A stretch of 64,000 nt of DNA from Streptomyces indicus (GTDB lineage: Bacteria; Actinomycetota; Actinomycetes; Streptomycetales; Streptomycetaceae), in the NCBI RefSeq assembly GCF_900100315.1, contig NZ_FNFF01000008.1:62001-126000 (forward strand), in the 5' to 3' direction. Below, piece by piece: positions 41,021 to 49,180 of the stretch. The notes beneath the pieces are model-generated. The model was not told where the DNA came from. It did not search any database and was given only the letters and a program-made list of their open reading frames with translations. The translations under genes and the position numbers were made by a program. Positions within the stretch are counted from its first letter, which is position 1, and each line of letters begins with the position of its first letter.

Positions 41021-42043
41021 TTACTTCAGCTTGGTGCCCGCCGAGCGCAGCGCCTTGCAGGCCTCGACCACGCGGCCGGCCATGCCGGCCTCGGCCAGCT
41101 TGCCCCAGGTGCGCGGGTCGTAGGTCTTCTTGGAGCCGACCTCGCCGTCGACCTTCAGGACGCCGTCGTAGTTCTTGAACATGTGGTCGGCGACCGGGCG
41201 CGAGAACGCGTACTGGGTGTCGGTGTCGAGGTTCTGCTTCACGACGCCGTACTCCAGGGCGGTGTGGATCTCCTCGAGCGTGGAGCCCGAGCCGCCGTGG
41301 AAGACGAAGTCGAACGGGGAGGTCTTGCCGTACTTGGCGCCGACGCCCTCCTGCAGCTCCTTGAGCAGCTCGGGCTTGAGGACGACGTTGCCCGGCTTGT
41401 AGACGCCGTGCACGTTGCCGAACGAGGCGGCCAGCAGGTAGCGGCCCTTCTCACCCAGGCCCAGGGCCTCGGCGGTGCGGATCGCGTCGTCGACGGTGGT
41501 GTACAGCTCGTCGTTGATCTCGTGGCTGACGCCGTCCTCCTCGCCGCCGGTCGGGGTGATCTCGACCTCGAGGATGATCTTCGCGGCGGCGGCCTTGGCG
41601 AGCAGCTCCTGGCCGATGGCCAGGTTGTCGGCGAGGGTCTCGGCCGAGCCGTCCCACATGTGGGACTGGAACAGCGGGTTCTCACCGCGGGCCACGCGCT
41701 CGGCGGAGATGTCGAGCAGCGGGCGGACGTAGGTGTCCAGCTTGTCCTTGGGGCAGTGGTCGGTGTGCAGCGCGACGGTGATGTCGTACTTCTTGGCGAC
41801 GACGTGCGCGAACTCGGCGAGGGCGACCGCGCCGGTGACCATGTCCTTGTTGTGCTGGCCGCCCAGGAACTCGGCGCCACCGGTGGACATCTGGATGATG
41901 CCGTCGCTCTCCGCCTCCGCGAAGCCGCGCAGGGCAGCGTGCAGCGTCTGCGAGGAGGTCACGTTGATGGCCGGGTAGGCGAACTTGCCTGCCTTCGCCC
42001 GGTCGAGCATCTCGTTGTAGACCTCGGGGGTTGCGATGGGCAT
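41021..42043 (-). CDS. fba: Class II fructose-bisphosphate aldolase
   Basis: The protein has 340 residues, the normal length of the long (type A) class II group. It is a zinc enzyme that splits fructose 1,6-bisphosphate into two triose phosphates in glycolysis. Seen: VALHTDHCPKDKLD with zinc-binding His and catalytic Asp, LEVEITPTGGEEDGV, SFGNVHGVYKPGNV with a zinc His, and FVFHGGSGSTLEEI with another. It is a single-gene unit with its own terminator and a palindrome 77 bases upstream. It is essential in most bacteria. Confidence 0.96.
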   Translation of the reverse strand: MPIATPEVYNEMLDRAKAGKFAYPAINVTSSQTLHAALRGFAEAESDGIIQMSTGGAEFLGGQHNKDMVTGAVALAEFAHVVAKKYDITVALHTDHCPKDKLDTYVRPLLDISAERVARGENPLFQSHMWDGSAETLADNLAIGQELLAKAAAAKIILEVEITPTGGEEDGVSHEINDELYTTVDDAIRTAEALGLGEKGRYLLAASFGNVHGVYKPGNVVLKPELLKELQEGVGAKYGKTSPFDFVFHGGSGSTLEEIHTALEYGVVKQNLDTDTQYAFSRPVADHMFKNYDGVLKVDGEVGSKKTYDPRTWGKLAEAGMAGRVVEACKALRSAGTKLK

Positions 42044-42119
42044 CTGTCCGCTCCTTGATGTACGCGGTGTCGGTTTGCTCGGCGCCCTGGCTGGTGTCCG
42101 CCGGGCCCCTCACAGAGGG

Positions 42120-42131
42120 GATGACGTCATC
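42120..42131. promoter_or_regulatory. GATGACGTCATC palindrome upstream of fba
   Basis: A perfect 12-bp palindrome 77 bases upstream of the fba start, between fba and the pyrE terminator. It may be an operator; no known regulator can be assigned. Confidence 0.35.
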
Positions 42132-42187
42132 GTCGCCCCTATCTTTCCAGACTTGCGGGATTGCTCCAGTCCACGGGGGAACGCAGA

Positions 42188-42209
42188 ACGGGGGACCTGA
42201 GTCCCCCGT
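42188..42209 (-). terminator. pyrE terminator
   Basis: ACGGGGGAC (42188-42196) pairs perfectly with GTCCCCCGT (42201-42209), loop CTGA, 24 bases after the pyrE stop. Confidence 0.85.
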
Positions 42210-42232
42210 CCGACCAGCCCTTGGTCCCGCGC

Positions 42233-42781
42233 TCAGTCGAGGCCGAGCTCGTCCTTGCCGTAGGCGAAGAGGTACGGCACCCCGGCGCCGTCCTGGATCT
42301 TCTCGGCGGCGCCCGTGGCGCGGTCCACGATGGTGGCCACGGCCACGACCTCGGCGCCGGCCTCCCGTACGGCCTCGACGGCCGTCAGCGGGGAGCCGCC
42401 GGTGGTGGAGGTGTCCTCGACCACGAGCACCCGGCGGCCCTTGATGTCCGGGCCCTCGACGCGGCGCTGGAGCCCGTGCGCCTTGGCGGCCTTGCGGACC
42501 ACGAAGGCGTCCAGCTTCTGCCCGCGCGCGGCGGCGGCGTGCAGCATCGCGCCGGCCACCGGGTCGGCGCCCATGGTCAGGCCGCCGACGGCGTCGAAGT
42601 CGAGGTCCTTCGTCAGGTCGAGCAGCACCTGGCCGACCAGCGGGGCGGCCTCGCCGTCGAGGGTGATCCGGCGGAGGTCGATGTAGTAGTCGGCCTCGAT
42701 CCCGGAGGAAAGCGTCACCTTGCCGTGCACGACGGCCTTGTCCTTGATCTGCTGCAGCAGCTCGCCGCGTACGTCACTCAT
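42233..42781 (-). CDS. pyrE: Orotate phosphoribosyltransferase
   Basis: The protein has 182 residues. It makes OMP from orotate and PRPP in pyrimidine synthesis. Seen: the orotate/PRPP loop region GKVTLSSGIEADYYIDLRR (key SSG--ADYYID), GADPVAGAM and the PRPP-binding motif RVLVVEDTSTTGGS. Unlike in many bacteria it is not beside other pyr genes. It is followed by its own terminator. The ATG at 42781 has only a weak ribosome site. Confidence 0.95.
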   Translation of the reverse strand: MSDVRGELLQQIKDKAVVHGKVTLSSGIEADYYIDLRRITLDGEAAPLVGQVLLDLTKDLDFDAVGGLTMGADPVAGAMLHAAAARGQKLDAFVVRKAAKAHGLQRRVEGPDIKGRRVLVVEDTSTTGGSPLTAVEAVREAGAEVVAVATIVDRATGAAEKIQDGAGVPYLFAYGKDELGLD

Positions 42782-42815
42782 GGGCTCAGGGTATCGGGGC
42801 GCCCGCCGGGGCCGG

Positions 42816-43613
42816 TCAGAGCCGGCGCCAGCTCCACGTGGTGGACGCCTCCAGCGGATCGATCGGCGTGACCAGGCGCGGGTGGGTGTTCAGGCCGTTC
42901 GGCGGCCCGGTCTGGGGCTCCACGCACACCCCTTCCGGCTGGTGGTCGTAGACGACGACCCACTGCTCACGGCTGGCGACCTTGAGCTCCAGCTCCCCGG
43001 CCCACGTCACCGTGACGTCCACCCCGTCCGGCATTCCGAAGCAGTCGTCCCAGGGGCTCGGCTGCGGGTCGATGCGCTTGCCGGTGGGCAGGTAGTTCTC
43101 GCCGCGCTCCTCCTGCCAGGCCGCGTCGAAGGCGATCTCCGCCTCGGCGCCGCCCTCGCGCAGGGTGCGCCTGAACCACGGGTGCCAGCCGATCTGCGCG
43201 GGGAAGGACTCCCCGTACGTCTCGATCCCCATCGTGATCGTGACGCTGTCCTCGGCCAGCGCGAAGATCTGCGTGACACGGCCGTCCCACGGCCAGGGGT
43301 CGGTCAGGTCGTACGTGAAGACGGCCTCGGTCGCCGAGGAGCGCACCGGGGTCCAGGCCTGGTCGCGCACGGTGCCGTGGATGGCGTGCGGCGGATCGGT
43401 GATCGGGAGCTGGTAGGTCTGGCCGCCGCTGAGGAAGCGCCCGTTCTCGGTGCGCCCGCACCACGGGACCATCGGGAAACTGCCGTAGTGGTCGCCCTGC
43501 CGCAGCACTTCGGTGCCGTCGATCCGCAGCGAGCCGATCCGGCAGCCGTTGCCGCCCTGCACGGTGAGCTCCGCGCCGCCCGCAACCAGCGTGATGTCGT
43601 CCTTAGTCGTCAC
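42816..43613 (-). CDS. Aldose 1-epimerase family protein
   Basis: The protein has 265 residues, a beta-sandwich of the galactose mutarotase group. Seen: MVPWCGRTENGRF with Arg, HAIHGTVRDQAW with the active-site His, FPAQIGWHPWFRRTL with the second His, and GVCVEPQTGPPNGLN with the catalytic Glu. It interconverts sugar anomers; the sugar is unknown. It reads towards pyrE, 35 bases before pyrE's start, so it may be cotranscribed with it. Confidence 0.88.
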   Translation of the reverse strand: MTTKDDITLVAGGAELTVQGGNGCRIGSLRIDGTEVLRQGDHYGSFPMVPWCGRTENGRFLSGGQTYQLPITDPPHAIHGTVRDQAWTPVRSSATEAVFTYDLTDPWPWDGRVTQIFALAEDSVTITMGIETYGESFPAQIGWHPWFRRTLREGGAEAEIAFDAAWQEERGENYLPTGKRIDPQPSPWDDCFGMPDGVDVTVTWAGELELKVASREQWVVVYDHQPEGVCVEPQTGPPNGLNTHPRLVTPIDPLEASTTWSWRRL

Positions 43614-43692
43614 ACCTTCGACCCTAGACCCGTGCCGCGGCGCCCGACTACTCGCGGCGGCACAGTGCCCGTACGGCCGCTCCCTGCCGCCC

Positions 43693-43731
43693 GCTACCTG
43701 CCGTCTGCTACCTGCGGCGGCGCAGCACCCG
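43693..43731. repeat. Short tandem repeats at the stop of the SRPBCC gene
   Basis: GCTACCTGC occurs at 43693-43701 and 43707-43715 (14-base period); the second includes the complement stop codon CTA (43708-43710). A longer, more diverged copy of the same gene end lies about 60 bases away at 43646-43671. Confidence 0.7.
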
Positions 43732-44694
43732 GCCCACGACGATGGCCGAGGCCACGACCAGCGCGGCCGCCGGGGCCACCCAGCGCAGGGTGTCCGACGC
43801 GGTGCCGCTGTCGGGTGCGGGCACGGGGGCGTAGCGGCCGCGGGGCGGAGCGTGGTCCACCTCTTCGGCGCTGCGGCCGATCATCGTGCGCCGGGCGTGC
43901 GCGGCCTCGGTGGGCAGCTCGCCGAACACCTCGTCCACCTCGTCGGCGAGCTGCTCGTCGTAGCCGCGGTCGAGGGAGGGCGGGGGGACCTCGGTGTCGA
44001 AGACGGAGGTGGGCTCTTCGGGCGCCTCGGGCACGTCCTCTTCCGGGGCGGCTTCGGCTTCGGGGCGCGCTTCAGCTTCGGCTTCGGCTTGCGCGTCCGC
44101 CGCGGCCTCCGCTTCCGCCTTCTCCCCGGCCGCCGGCTCGATCCCCGGAGCCTCCGCGGGCTCCGCCTCCGGCGCGACCACCGGCTCCGTCTCGACGGAG
44201 GCCTCAGTCCCCACGGACGGCTCCGTCTCCGCGGCCGCCTCCGATTCCGCGACCGCCTCCGGCGCGCGCGGCGTCGCGGCCACCTCGCCGAGACGCTCGG
44301 CGAACCGCGTCAGGAGCCGGCGGGCCGCCGACTCCACCGCCGCGTCCTCCGCCTCCGCGGCCCGCCCGTCGGCCTTGGCGCCGCCGCTGAACGCCAGCGT
44401 CGTACCGCCTTCGGCCGCCACCAGGCGCAATTTCAGGGCCAGTTGTACGGAGCCGGAGCCCCGCGCCTCGGCGGCCTCGCCCTCGATCGCGTACGCACCA
44501 CCGCGCGCGGCGACCTTCGCGGAGCCGCGGTAGGTGATGGTGTGGCCGCCGATCCGTACCTTCAGGCGGCCTTCGAGCGGCTCGCCGTCGGCCGCGCGCT
44601 GCAGGCCGGGGACGCTCCGGGCGACTCTTTCGGGGTCCCCCAGGGCGCGCCGCAGTTCGGCTTCGGGCACCGGGACGAACACCTCAAGCTCCAT
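43708..44694 (-). CDS. SRPBCC/CoxG-like protein with acidic linker and C-terminal membrane anchor
   Basis: The protein has 328 residues. Residues 1-145 form a START/SRPBCC fold of the CoxG type (MELEVFVPVPEAELRRALGD ... ARRLLTRFAERLGEVAA). Next comes an Ala/Glu-rich, almost certainly disordered stretch of about 100 residues, then a segment with DEVDEVFGELPTE, then one C-terminal helix (about 303-323) ending RRRR. It is thus a tail-anchored lipid- or cofactor-binding-fold protein. CoxG proteins tether CO dehydrogenase to the membrane, but no CO dehydrogenase is near. Role unknown. Confidence 0.75.
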   Translation of the reverse strand: MELEVFVPVPEAELRRALGDPERVARSVPGLQRAADGEPLEGRLKVRIGGHTITYRGSAKVAARGGAYAIEGEAAEARGSGSVQLALKLRLVAAEGGTTLAFSGGAKADGRAAEAEDAAVESAARRLLTRFAERLGEVAATPRAPEAVAESEAAAETEPSVGTEASVETEPVVAPEAEPAEAPGIEPAAGEKAEAEAAADAQAEAEAEARPEAEAAPEEDVPEAPEEPTSVFDTEVPPPSLDRGYDEQLADEVDEVFGELPTEAAHARRTMIGRSAEEVDHAPPRGRYAPVPAPDSGTASDTLRWVAPAAALVVASAIVVGRVLRRRR

Positions 44695-44797
44695 GCCTCG
44701 CGAGCCTACCGGCGTGGTTCGCGCGGGGGCAGTGGTTCTGGGCGTTCGGGTGCGGGACCTCCCCACAGCCCCCGCACCCGTGCATACGCCCGCCCGC

Positions 44798-46405
44798 TCA
44801 GAACCGCGGATGCACCAGCGTCGAGGGCCCCACCGCCACCCGGGTCCGCTGCACCGCCCGCGCCCCCGCCCGCAGCGCCGGCTCACTCAGGGAGCGGTAG
44901 CGGCGCCCGGGGTCGAGGGCGAGGGACGGTTTCGTATGGCCGGCGAGCACGAATCCCCAGTCGCGCGGCTGATGCGGCCCGGCGGCCCCGCGGTCGGGTC
45001 CGGCCGCGAACCCGGCGAGCCGGCCGCCCGCGCTGTACGGCACGGTCGCCAGGCCCGCCGCCCGTACGCTCGCGTCCACCGTCCAGAACGCCCGCGGGCG
45101 CGTACTCGCCGAACCCGCGTGCACCACGAACCGGCCCTCCGGCGCGAGCAGCCGCCCCGCCAGGCCGAAGAACTCCTGCGAGTAGAGCTTGGTCGAGGCC
45201 GTGATCCCGGGGTCCGGGAGGTCGGAGACCACCACGTCGTACACCGGCCCCGGTGCCGTACGCAGCCACTGGAAGGCGTCCGCGTGCACCACCCGCACCC
45301 GCGGGTCGGCGAACGCGTCCCGGTTCAGGGCGACCAGCGCGGGGTCGCGGCGAGCCAGGTCCACGACGGCCGCGTCGAGTTCGACCACGTCCACGCGGCG
45401 CACCCCGGGATGCCTGAGCACCTCCCGCAGCGCGAGGCCGTCCCCGCCCCCGAGCACCAGCACCCGGCGGTGCGCCCGCGTCATCGCCGGCTGGACCAGG
45501 GCCTCGTGGTAGCGGTGCTCGTCGCGGCCGCTGACCCGCAGCCGGCCGTCGAGGAAGAGGTCGAGCGGTCCGGTGGGCGGGCCGGTGAGGACCACCTCCT
45601 GCACGTCCGTCTGCATCGCCACCCGCACGTCCGGCCCGTACACCGCACGCCGCGCCGCCCGTTCGAAGTCGTCGACGAGGACGGCCGCGGCGGCGAGCAG
45701 CGCGAGCACCGTGACATTGGCGAGCACGAGGAGGCGGCGGCTGCGGCGGCTCAGGTCGCCGCGGAAGAGGCCGAGCACCAGGGCGCCGCCCGCCACCGCG
45801 TTCACCGCGCCGGTGAGCAGCGCGCCGGTCAACTGCCCGAACAGCGGCAGCAGAAGGAAGGGGAAGGCGAGCCCGCCGACCAGCGCCCCCACGTAGTCGG
45901 CGGCGAACAGATCGGCGACCGCGCCGCCCGCGTCCTGCCGCCGGATCCGCTGGATCAGTGTCATCAGCAAGGGGACTTCGGCCCCGATCAGCACACCGAT
46001 CGCCAGCGAGAACGCCACGAGCAGGGCGCGCGCCTCGCCGCCCCAGACGAACCCCGCGTACAGCGCCATCGCGCTGAGTCCGCCGACCAGCGCGAGCACC
46101 GCCTCGACCATGCCGAACCCGGCGGCGGGACGGCAGCTCAGCCGCTTCGCGGCCAGCGATCCGACGCCCATCGCGAAGACCATCACGGACAGGACGACGG
46201 AGGCCTGGGTGACGGAGTCGCCGATCAAGTACGAGCCGAGGGCGACCAGTTCGAGCTCGTAGACGAGTCCGCAGGCCGCGCAGACGAAGACGCCGAGCAG
46301 CACCAGGAACCGGCCGGTACGCGCGGACACCGGCAGCCCTGCGCGGGCGGCCGGCTCGCGCGGCGGGGGCACGCCGGGAGGTGCGGACACGGGCGGTTCG
46401 ATCAC
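44798..46405 (-). CDS. Membrane-fused spermidine synthase-like protein
   Basis: The protein has 535 residues. About seven helices (30-235) precede a spermidine-synthase domain (about 260-500) with VLVLGGGDGLALREVLRHPGV (key GGGDG), VVELDAAVVDLAR, VVHADAFQWL and VVSDLPDP. In aminopropyltransferases this domain joins decarboxylated SAM and putrescine. Membrane-fused forms are common in actinobacteria and their product is often unproved. The tail (GYRRYRSLSEPALRAG type) is short and basic. GTG start at 46405. No speD is adjacent. Confidence 0.85.
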   Translation of the reverse strand: MIEPPVSAPPGVPPPREPAARAGLPVSARTGRFLVLLGVFVCAACGLVYELELVALGSYLIGDSVTQASVVLSVMVFAMGVGSLAAKRLSCRPAAGFGMVEAVLALVGGLSAMALYAGFVWGGEARALLVAFSLAIGVLIGAEVPLLMTLIQRIRRQDAGGAVADLFAADYVGALVGGLAFPFLLLPLFGQLTGALLTGAVNAVAGGALVLGLFRGDLSRRSRRLLVLANVTVLALLAAAAVLVDDFERAARRAVYGPDVRVAMQTDVQEVVLTGPPTGPLDLFLDGRLRVSGRDEHRYHEALVQPAMTRAHRRVLVLGGGDGLALREVLRHPGVRRVDVVELDAAVVDLARRDPALVALNRDAFADPRVRVVHADAFQWLRTAPGPVYDVVVSDLPDPGITASTKLYSQEFFGLAGRLLAPEGRFVVHAGSASTRPRAFWTVDASVRAAGLATVPYSAGGRLAGFAAGPDRGAAGPHQPRDWGFVLAGHTKPSLALDPGRRYRSLSEPALRAGARAVQRTRVAVGPSTLVHPRF

Positions 46406-46553
46406 GCTCCGAACGCTACGTCACGACCCGTGGACAGCCTGTCACCCACAAGGCTTAACTCGCCGGTTCGAGGGTTGAGCGGCCGTTCCCCGGTCTCGCG
46501 CGCGGCCCACCGCGACCGCGCGCCGGTCGCCGCGCATCGTTCTCCGCGCCGGC

Positions 46554-47081
46554 TCAGACCACCGCGGGCTGCCGGACCCCGACCCGGGTGCGGGTGGCGA
46601 CCAACTGCCCCTCCTGCGGATACGCGTGCCACGTGCGCCAGTGCACCTGGGCGGGGTTGTCCGGGTGACGCTGGACGAGCATCGCGGTGAACGCGTGCGG
46701 GCTGCCCGGGAAGACGCCCGCGAGCCCGTTGGGATGGTCGGAGACCAGCGCGAGCAGCTCCTGCGCGCGGCCCGCGAACGAGCCGCGCGAGAGGGTCTCG
46801 ACGCGGGCGGCGAACTCGTACTCCCAGTCGCCCACCCGTTTGGCGACCCCCAGCGGCAGCGGTGTGCTGCTGCCCGGCATGCAGGCCACGGTCTCCGAAC
46901 AGGTGCCCTCCTCCTGGTCGAGGAGCACCTGGTGCGAGGCGCCGAGCAGGCGCAACTGCACCTTGGCGTCCCCCAGTTCGAGGTCGAGCACCGACAACGC
47001 CGGCAACGGCTCACGGCCGAGCGCCCAGGCGAGGTCGGTGGCGCGCGTGTCGGTGTAGGTGGTCTGGAGGGTCGTGAGCAT
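46554..47081 (-). CDS. DUF2617 family protein
   Basis: The protein has 175 residues. TDTRATDLAWALGREPLPALSVLDLELGDAKVQLRLLGASHQV (key DLAWALGREPLP) and the C-terminal AQVHWRTWHAYPQEGQLVATRT (key WRTWHAYPQ) mark DUF2617, an actinobacterial family without known function. The ATG at 47081 is chosen because family proteins start there; the 27 codons upstream are Pro/Ser-rich and not conserved. It may share a transcript with the spermidine-synthase-like gene 148 bases downstream. Confidence 0.8.
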   Translation of the reverse strand: MLTTLQTTYTDTRATDLAWALGREPLPALSVLDLELGDAKVQLRLLGASHQVLLDQEEGTCSETVACMPGSSTPLPLGVAKRVGDWEYEFAARVETLSRGSFAGRAQELLALVSDHPNGLAGVFPGSPHAFTAMLVQRHPDNPAQVHWRTWHAYPQEGQLVATRTRVGVRQPAVV

Positions 47082-47242
47082 GGGTCGGCTCCGCAAACAC
47101 GCAGTGGGAAGTGGGGCGGACCTGGCACTTGGGCTTGGCTCTGGCGGTCCGGGCTGCGTCAACAGGTGAAGGGAATCATGAAGGGGAGCGCCGCCACAGC
47201 GTTTTTACCCAACTTCGTGGGGTTTCCATCCCCCCGAGGGCC

Positions 47243-47272
47243 CCACAGTTCAACTGTTCTCCACACTTCAAC
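47243..47272. promoter_or_regulatory. 12-bp direct repeat upstream of the DUF2617 gene
   Basis: CCACAGTTCAAC (47243-47254) and CCACACTTCAAC (47261-47272) match at 11 of 12 positions with an 18-base period, about 165-190 bases before the DUF2617 start. It may be a regulator binding site. Confidence 0.5.
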
Positions 47273-47277
47273 AAGCA

Positions 47278-47311
47278 GGTGCCCGGCGGGTGTTCTGCCC
47301 CGCCGGGCACC
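47278..47311 (-). terminator. Terminator downstream of the Gly/Cys-rich gene
   Basis: GGTGCCCGGCGGG (47278-47290) pairs perfectly with CCCGCCGGGCACC (47299-47311), an eight-base loop. It separates the Gly/Cys-rich gene from the DUF2617 gene. Confidence 0.85.
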
Positions 47312-47465
47312 TGGGTGTGACGACTATGCCGGATGCATTCCCCCTGGCAGATGCCACGTCCGGACCGCCGCCCCGTGCCGGCGGCCCGTCCCGTGCGTCA
47401 ACTGCCCGGTGTCAGTGGCCCGTCCTGTGCATCAGCTGCCCCGTGTCAGCCGTTGCACCGCGGCC

Positions 47466-47531
47466 CGCGACCCGGTCAGCTGCCTCCGCCGCATCCCCCG
47501 CGACCCGGTCAGCTGCCTCCGCCGCATCCCC
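47466..47531. repeat. 33-bp perfect tandem duplication spanning the stop of the Gly/Cys-rich gene
   Basis: Copies 47466-47498 and 47499-47531 are identical. The complement stop (47509-47511) is in the right copy and is repeated 33 bases downstream, so the last codons for CGGGS exist twice. Confidence 0.92.
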
Positions 47532-47724
47532 CGCCGCCACATCCCCCGCCGCCGCCGCACGACGACGACCCGCCGCAGCCCCCGCTGCCCCCGCTGCTCC
47601 CGCCCGAACCGGCCCAGCCACTGCGCCGGCGCCGCTTCGGCCTGCCGCCGCCCGACTGCGCGCCGATGGTGCCGATCACCACGAGCGCGAAGAGCACGAC
47701 ACCTACCGCGATGACAATCCCCAT
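47509..47724 (-). CDS. Small membrane protein with Gly/Cys-rich tail
   Basis: The protein has 71 residues: one helix (4-24), a basic stop-transfer segment PKRRRRSG, then a tail of about 35 residues made of Gly and Ser with four regularly spaced Cys (GGCGG, SSCGG, GGCGG, GGCGG). GGGGGTGAT lies before the ATG at 47724. The basic cluster suggests that the tail is cytoplasmic. The Cys could bind metal or form crosslinks; no family with known function is recognised. Confidence 0.65.
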   Translation of the reverse strand: MGIVIAVGVVLFALVVIGTIGAQSGGGRPKRRRRSGWAGSGGSSGGSGGCGGSSSCGGGGGCGGGGCGGGS

Positions 47725-47922
47725 GGAGATCACCCCCGCCTTCCGTCCCCCGAAGCGGCGATCCCGCTTCTTGTGTGCGAGGGGGATGCCCCCGGCCACC
47801 CGCGGCCAAAGCGGAGTTGAGGAACTTCAGAGGTTTCCGGCCCGCGTACGGCAGCGGCAGCCGGGCCCGGGCCGCCGCCCCGGCCTTGAGCACCCGCCCC
47901 CGCACAGCGCAGGATGTCCGCC

Positions 47923-49116
47923 ATGACCCCACCCGCACCCCGCCCCCACCTCAACGCCCACCTCGCCGAGTTCGGGACCACGATCTTCGCCGAGATGTCC
48001 GCCCTCGCCGTGCGGACCGGCGCGATCAACCTGGGCCAGGGCTTCCCGGACACGGACGGCCCCGAGGAGGTGCGCGAGGCCGCGGTGCGCGCGCTGCGCG
48101 ACGGCCGCGGCAACCAGTACCCACCGGGGCCCGGGGTGCCCGAACTGCGCCTCGCGATCGCCGCGCATCAGCGGACGCGGTACGGGCTGACGTACGACCC
48201 GGACCGCGAGGTGCTCGTGACGGCCGGCGCGACCGAGGCGATCGCCGCCTCGCTGCTCGCCCTGGTGGCGCCCGGTGACGAGGTGGTGGCCCTGGAGCCG
48301 TACTACGACTCGTACGCCGCCTCGATCGCCATGGCCGGCGGCCGGCGCGTGCCCGTCACGCTGCGCCCGGACCCGGCGGGCGGCCCGGACAGCCGCGGCT
48401 TCCGGCTCGACCTGGACGAGCTGCGCGACGCGGTCACCGACCGGACCCGCCTGATCCTCCTGAACACCCCGCACAACCCCACCGGCACGGTCCTCACCCG
48501 CGCCGAACTCACCGCGATCGCCGAACTCGCCGTGGAGCGCGACCTGCTGGTCGTCACCGACGAGGTCTACGAGCACCTCGTGTTCGACGGCGAACACATC
48601 CCGATCGCCTCACTGCCGGGCATGCGCGAGCGCACGGTCACGATCTCCTCGGCCGGCAAGACCCTGTCGTTCACGGGCTGGAAGGTCGGCTGGATCACCG
48701 CCACACCCGAACTGGTCACGGCCGTGCGCACCGCCAAGCAGTTCCTCACGTACGTCTCGTCGGGACCGTTCCAGTACGCGATCGCCGAGGGCCTCACACT
48801 GCCCGAGTCGTACTTCGCCGGCCTGCGCGAGGAGTTGCGCGCCAAGCGCGACCTGCTCGCGGCCGGCCTCGCCGACGCCGGCTTCACGGTCCACCGGCCC
48901 GCCGGCACGTACTTCATCACCACTGACATCACCCCGCTCGGCGCCGCCGACGGCATCGACTTCTGCCTCGCCCTGCCCGAGCGCTGCGGGGTCGTGGCCA
49001 TTCCGACCTCCGTCTTCTACGACGACAAGGAGGCCGGCCGCTCCCTCGTGCGTTTCGCGTTCTGCAAGAGGACGGAGGTCCTCGAGGAGGCCGTCCAGCG
49101 GCTGAAGTCCTGGTAA
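47923..49116 (+). CDS. Class I PLP aminotransferase (kynurenine/methionine or DapC-like)
   Basis: The protein has 397 residues. Seen: INLGQGFPDTDGP near the N-terminus, NQYPPGPGVPELR, NTPHNPTGTV, DEVYEHLVFDG and the PLP lysine in SSAGKTLSFTGWKVGW. This group includes kynurenine aminotransferase/cysteine-S-conjugate lyase, methionine aminotransferase and actinobacterial DapC (succinyl-diaminopimelate). AGGA eight bases upstream supports the ATG at 47923; an ATG nine bases earlier is possible. Because kyn genes are in the same window a kynurenine role is attractive, but they are 9 kb away and DapC is equally likely. Confidence 0.85.
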   Translation: MTPPAPRPHLNAHLAEFGTTIFAEMSALAVRTGAINLGQGFPDTDGPEEVREAAVRALRDGRGNQYPPGPGVPELRLAIAAHQRTRYGLTYDPDREVLVTAGATEAIAASLLALVAPGDEVVALEPYYDSYAASIAMAGGRRVPVTLRPDPAGGPDSRGFRLDLDELRDAVTDRTRLILLNTPHNPTGTVLTRAELTAIAELAVERDLLVVTDEVYEHLVFDGEHIPIASLPGMRERTVTISSAGKTLSFTGWKVGWITATPELVTAVRTAKQFLTYVSSGPFQYAIAEGLTLPESYFAGLREELRAKRDLLAAGLADAGFTVHRPAGTYFITTDITPLGAADGIDFCLALPERCGVVAIPTSVFYDDKEAGRSLVRFAFCKRTEVLEEAVQRLKSW

Positions 49117-49180
49117 CGGATTGGTACGTGTGCGGTCGCGTCCGCGCGGACAAAAGGGGTGAAGCGCGCATCGTACGCGT

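Larger units (their letters stand above)
47082..47508. other. Gene-free stretch upstream of the DUF2617 gene
   Basis: No gene is supported in these 427 bases. They hold a 33-bp duplication at the right edge, a strong terminator (47278-47311), a 12-bp direct repeat (47243-47272) and an AT-rich patch (47200-47215, GCGTTTTTACCC) that is a good promoter candidate for the leftward DUF2617 gene. Confidence 0.6.

Noticed and set aside
47082..47508. Small protein from the ATG near 47178 on the plus strand
   Set aside because: Its frame runs through a perfect terminator hairpin and a tandem duplication, and its sequence has no conserved look.
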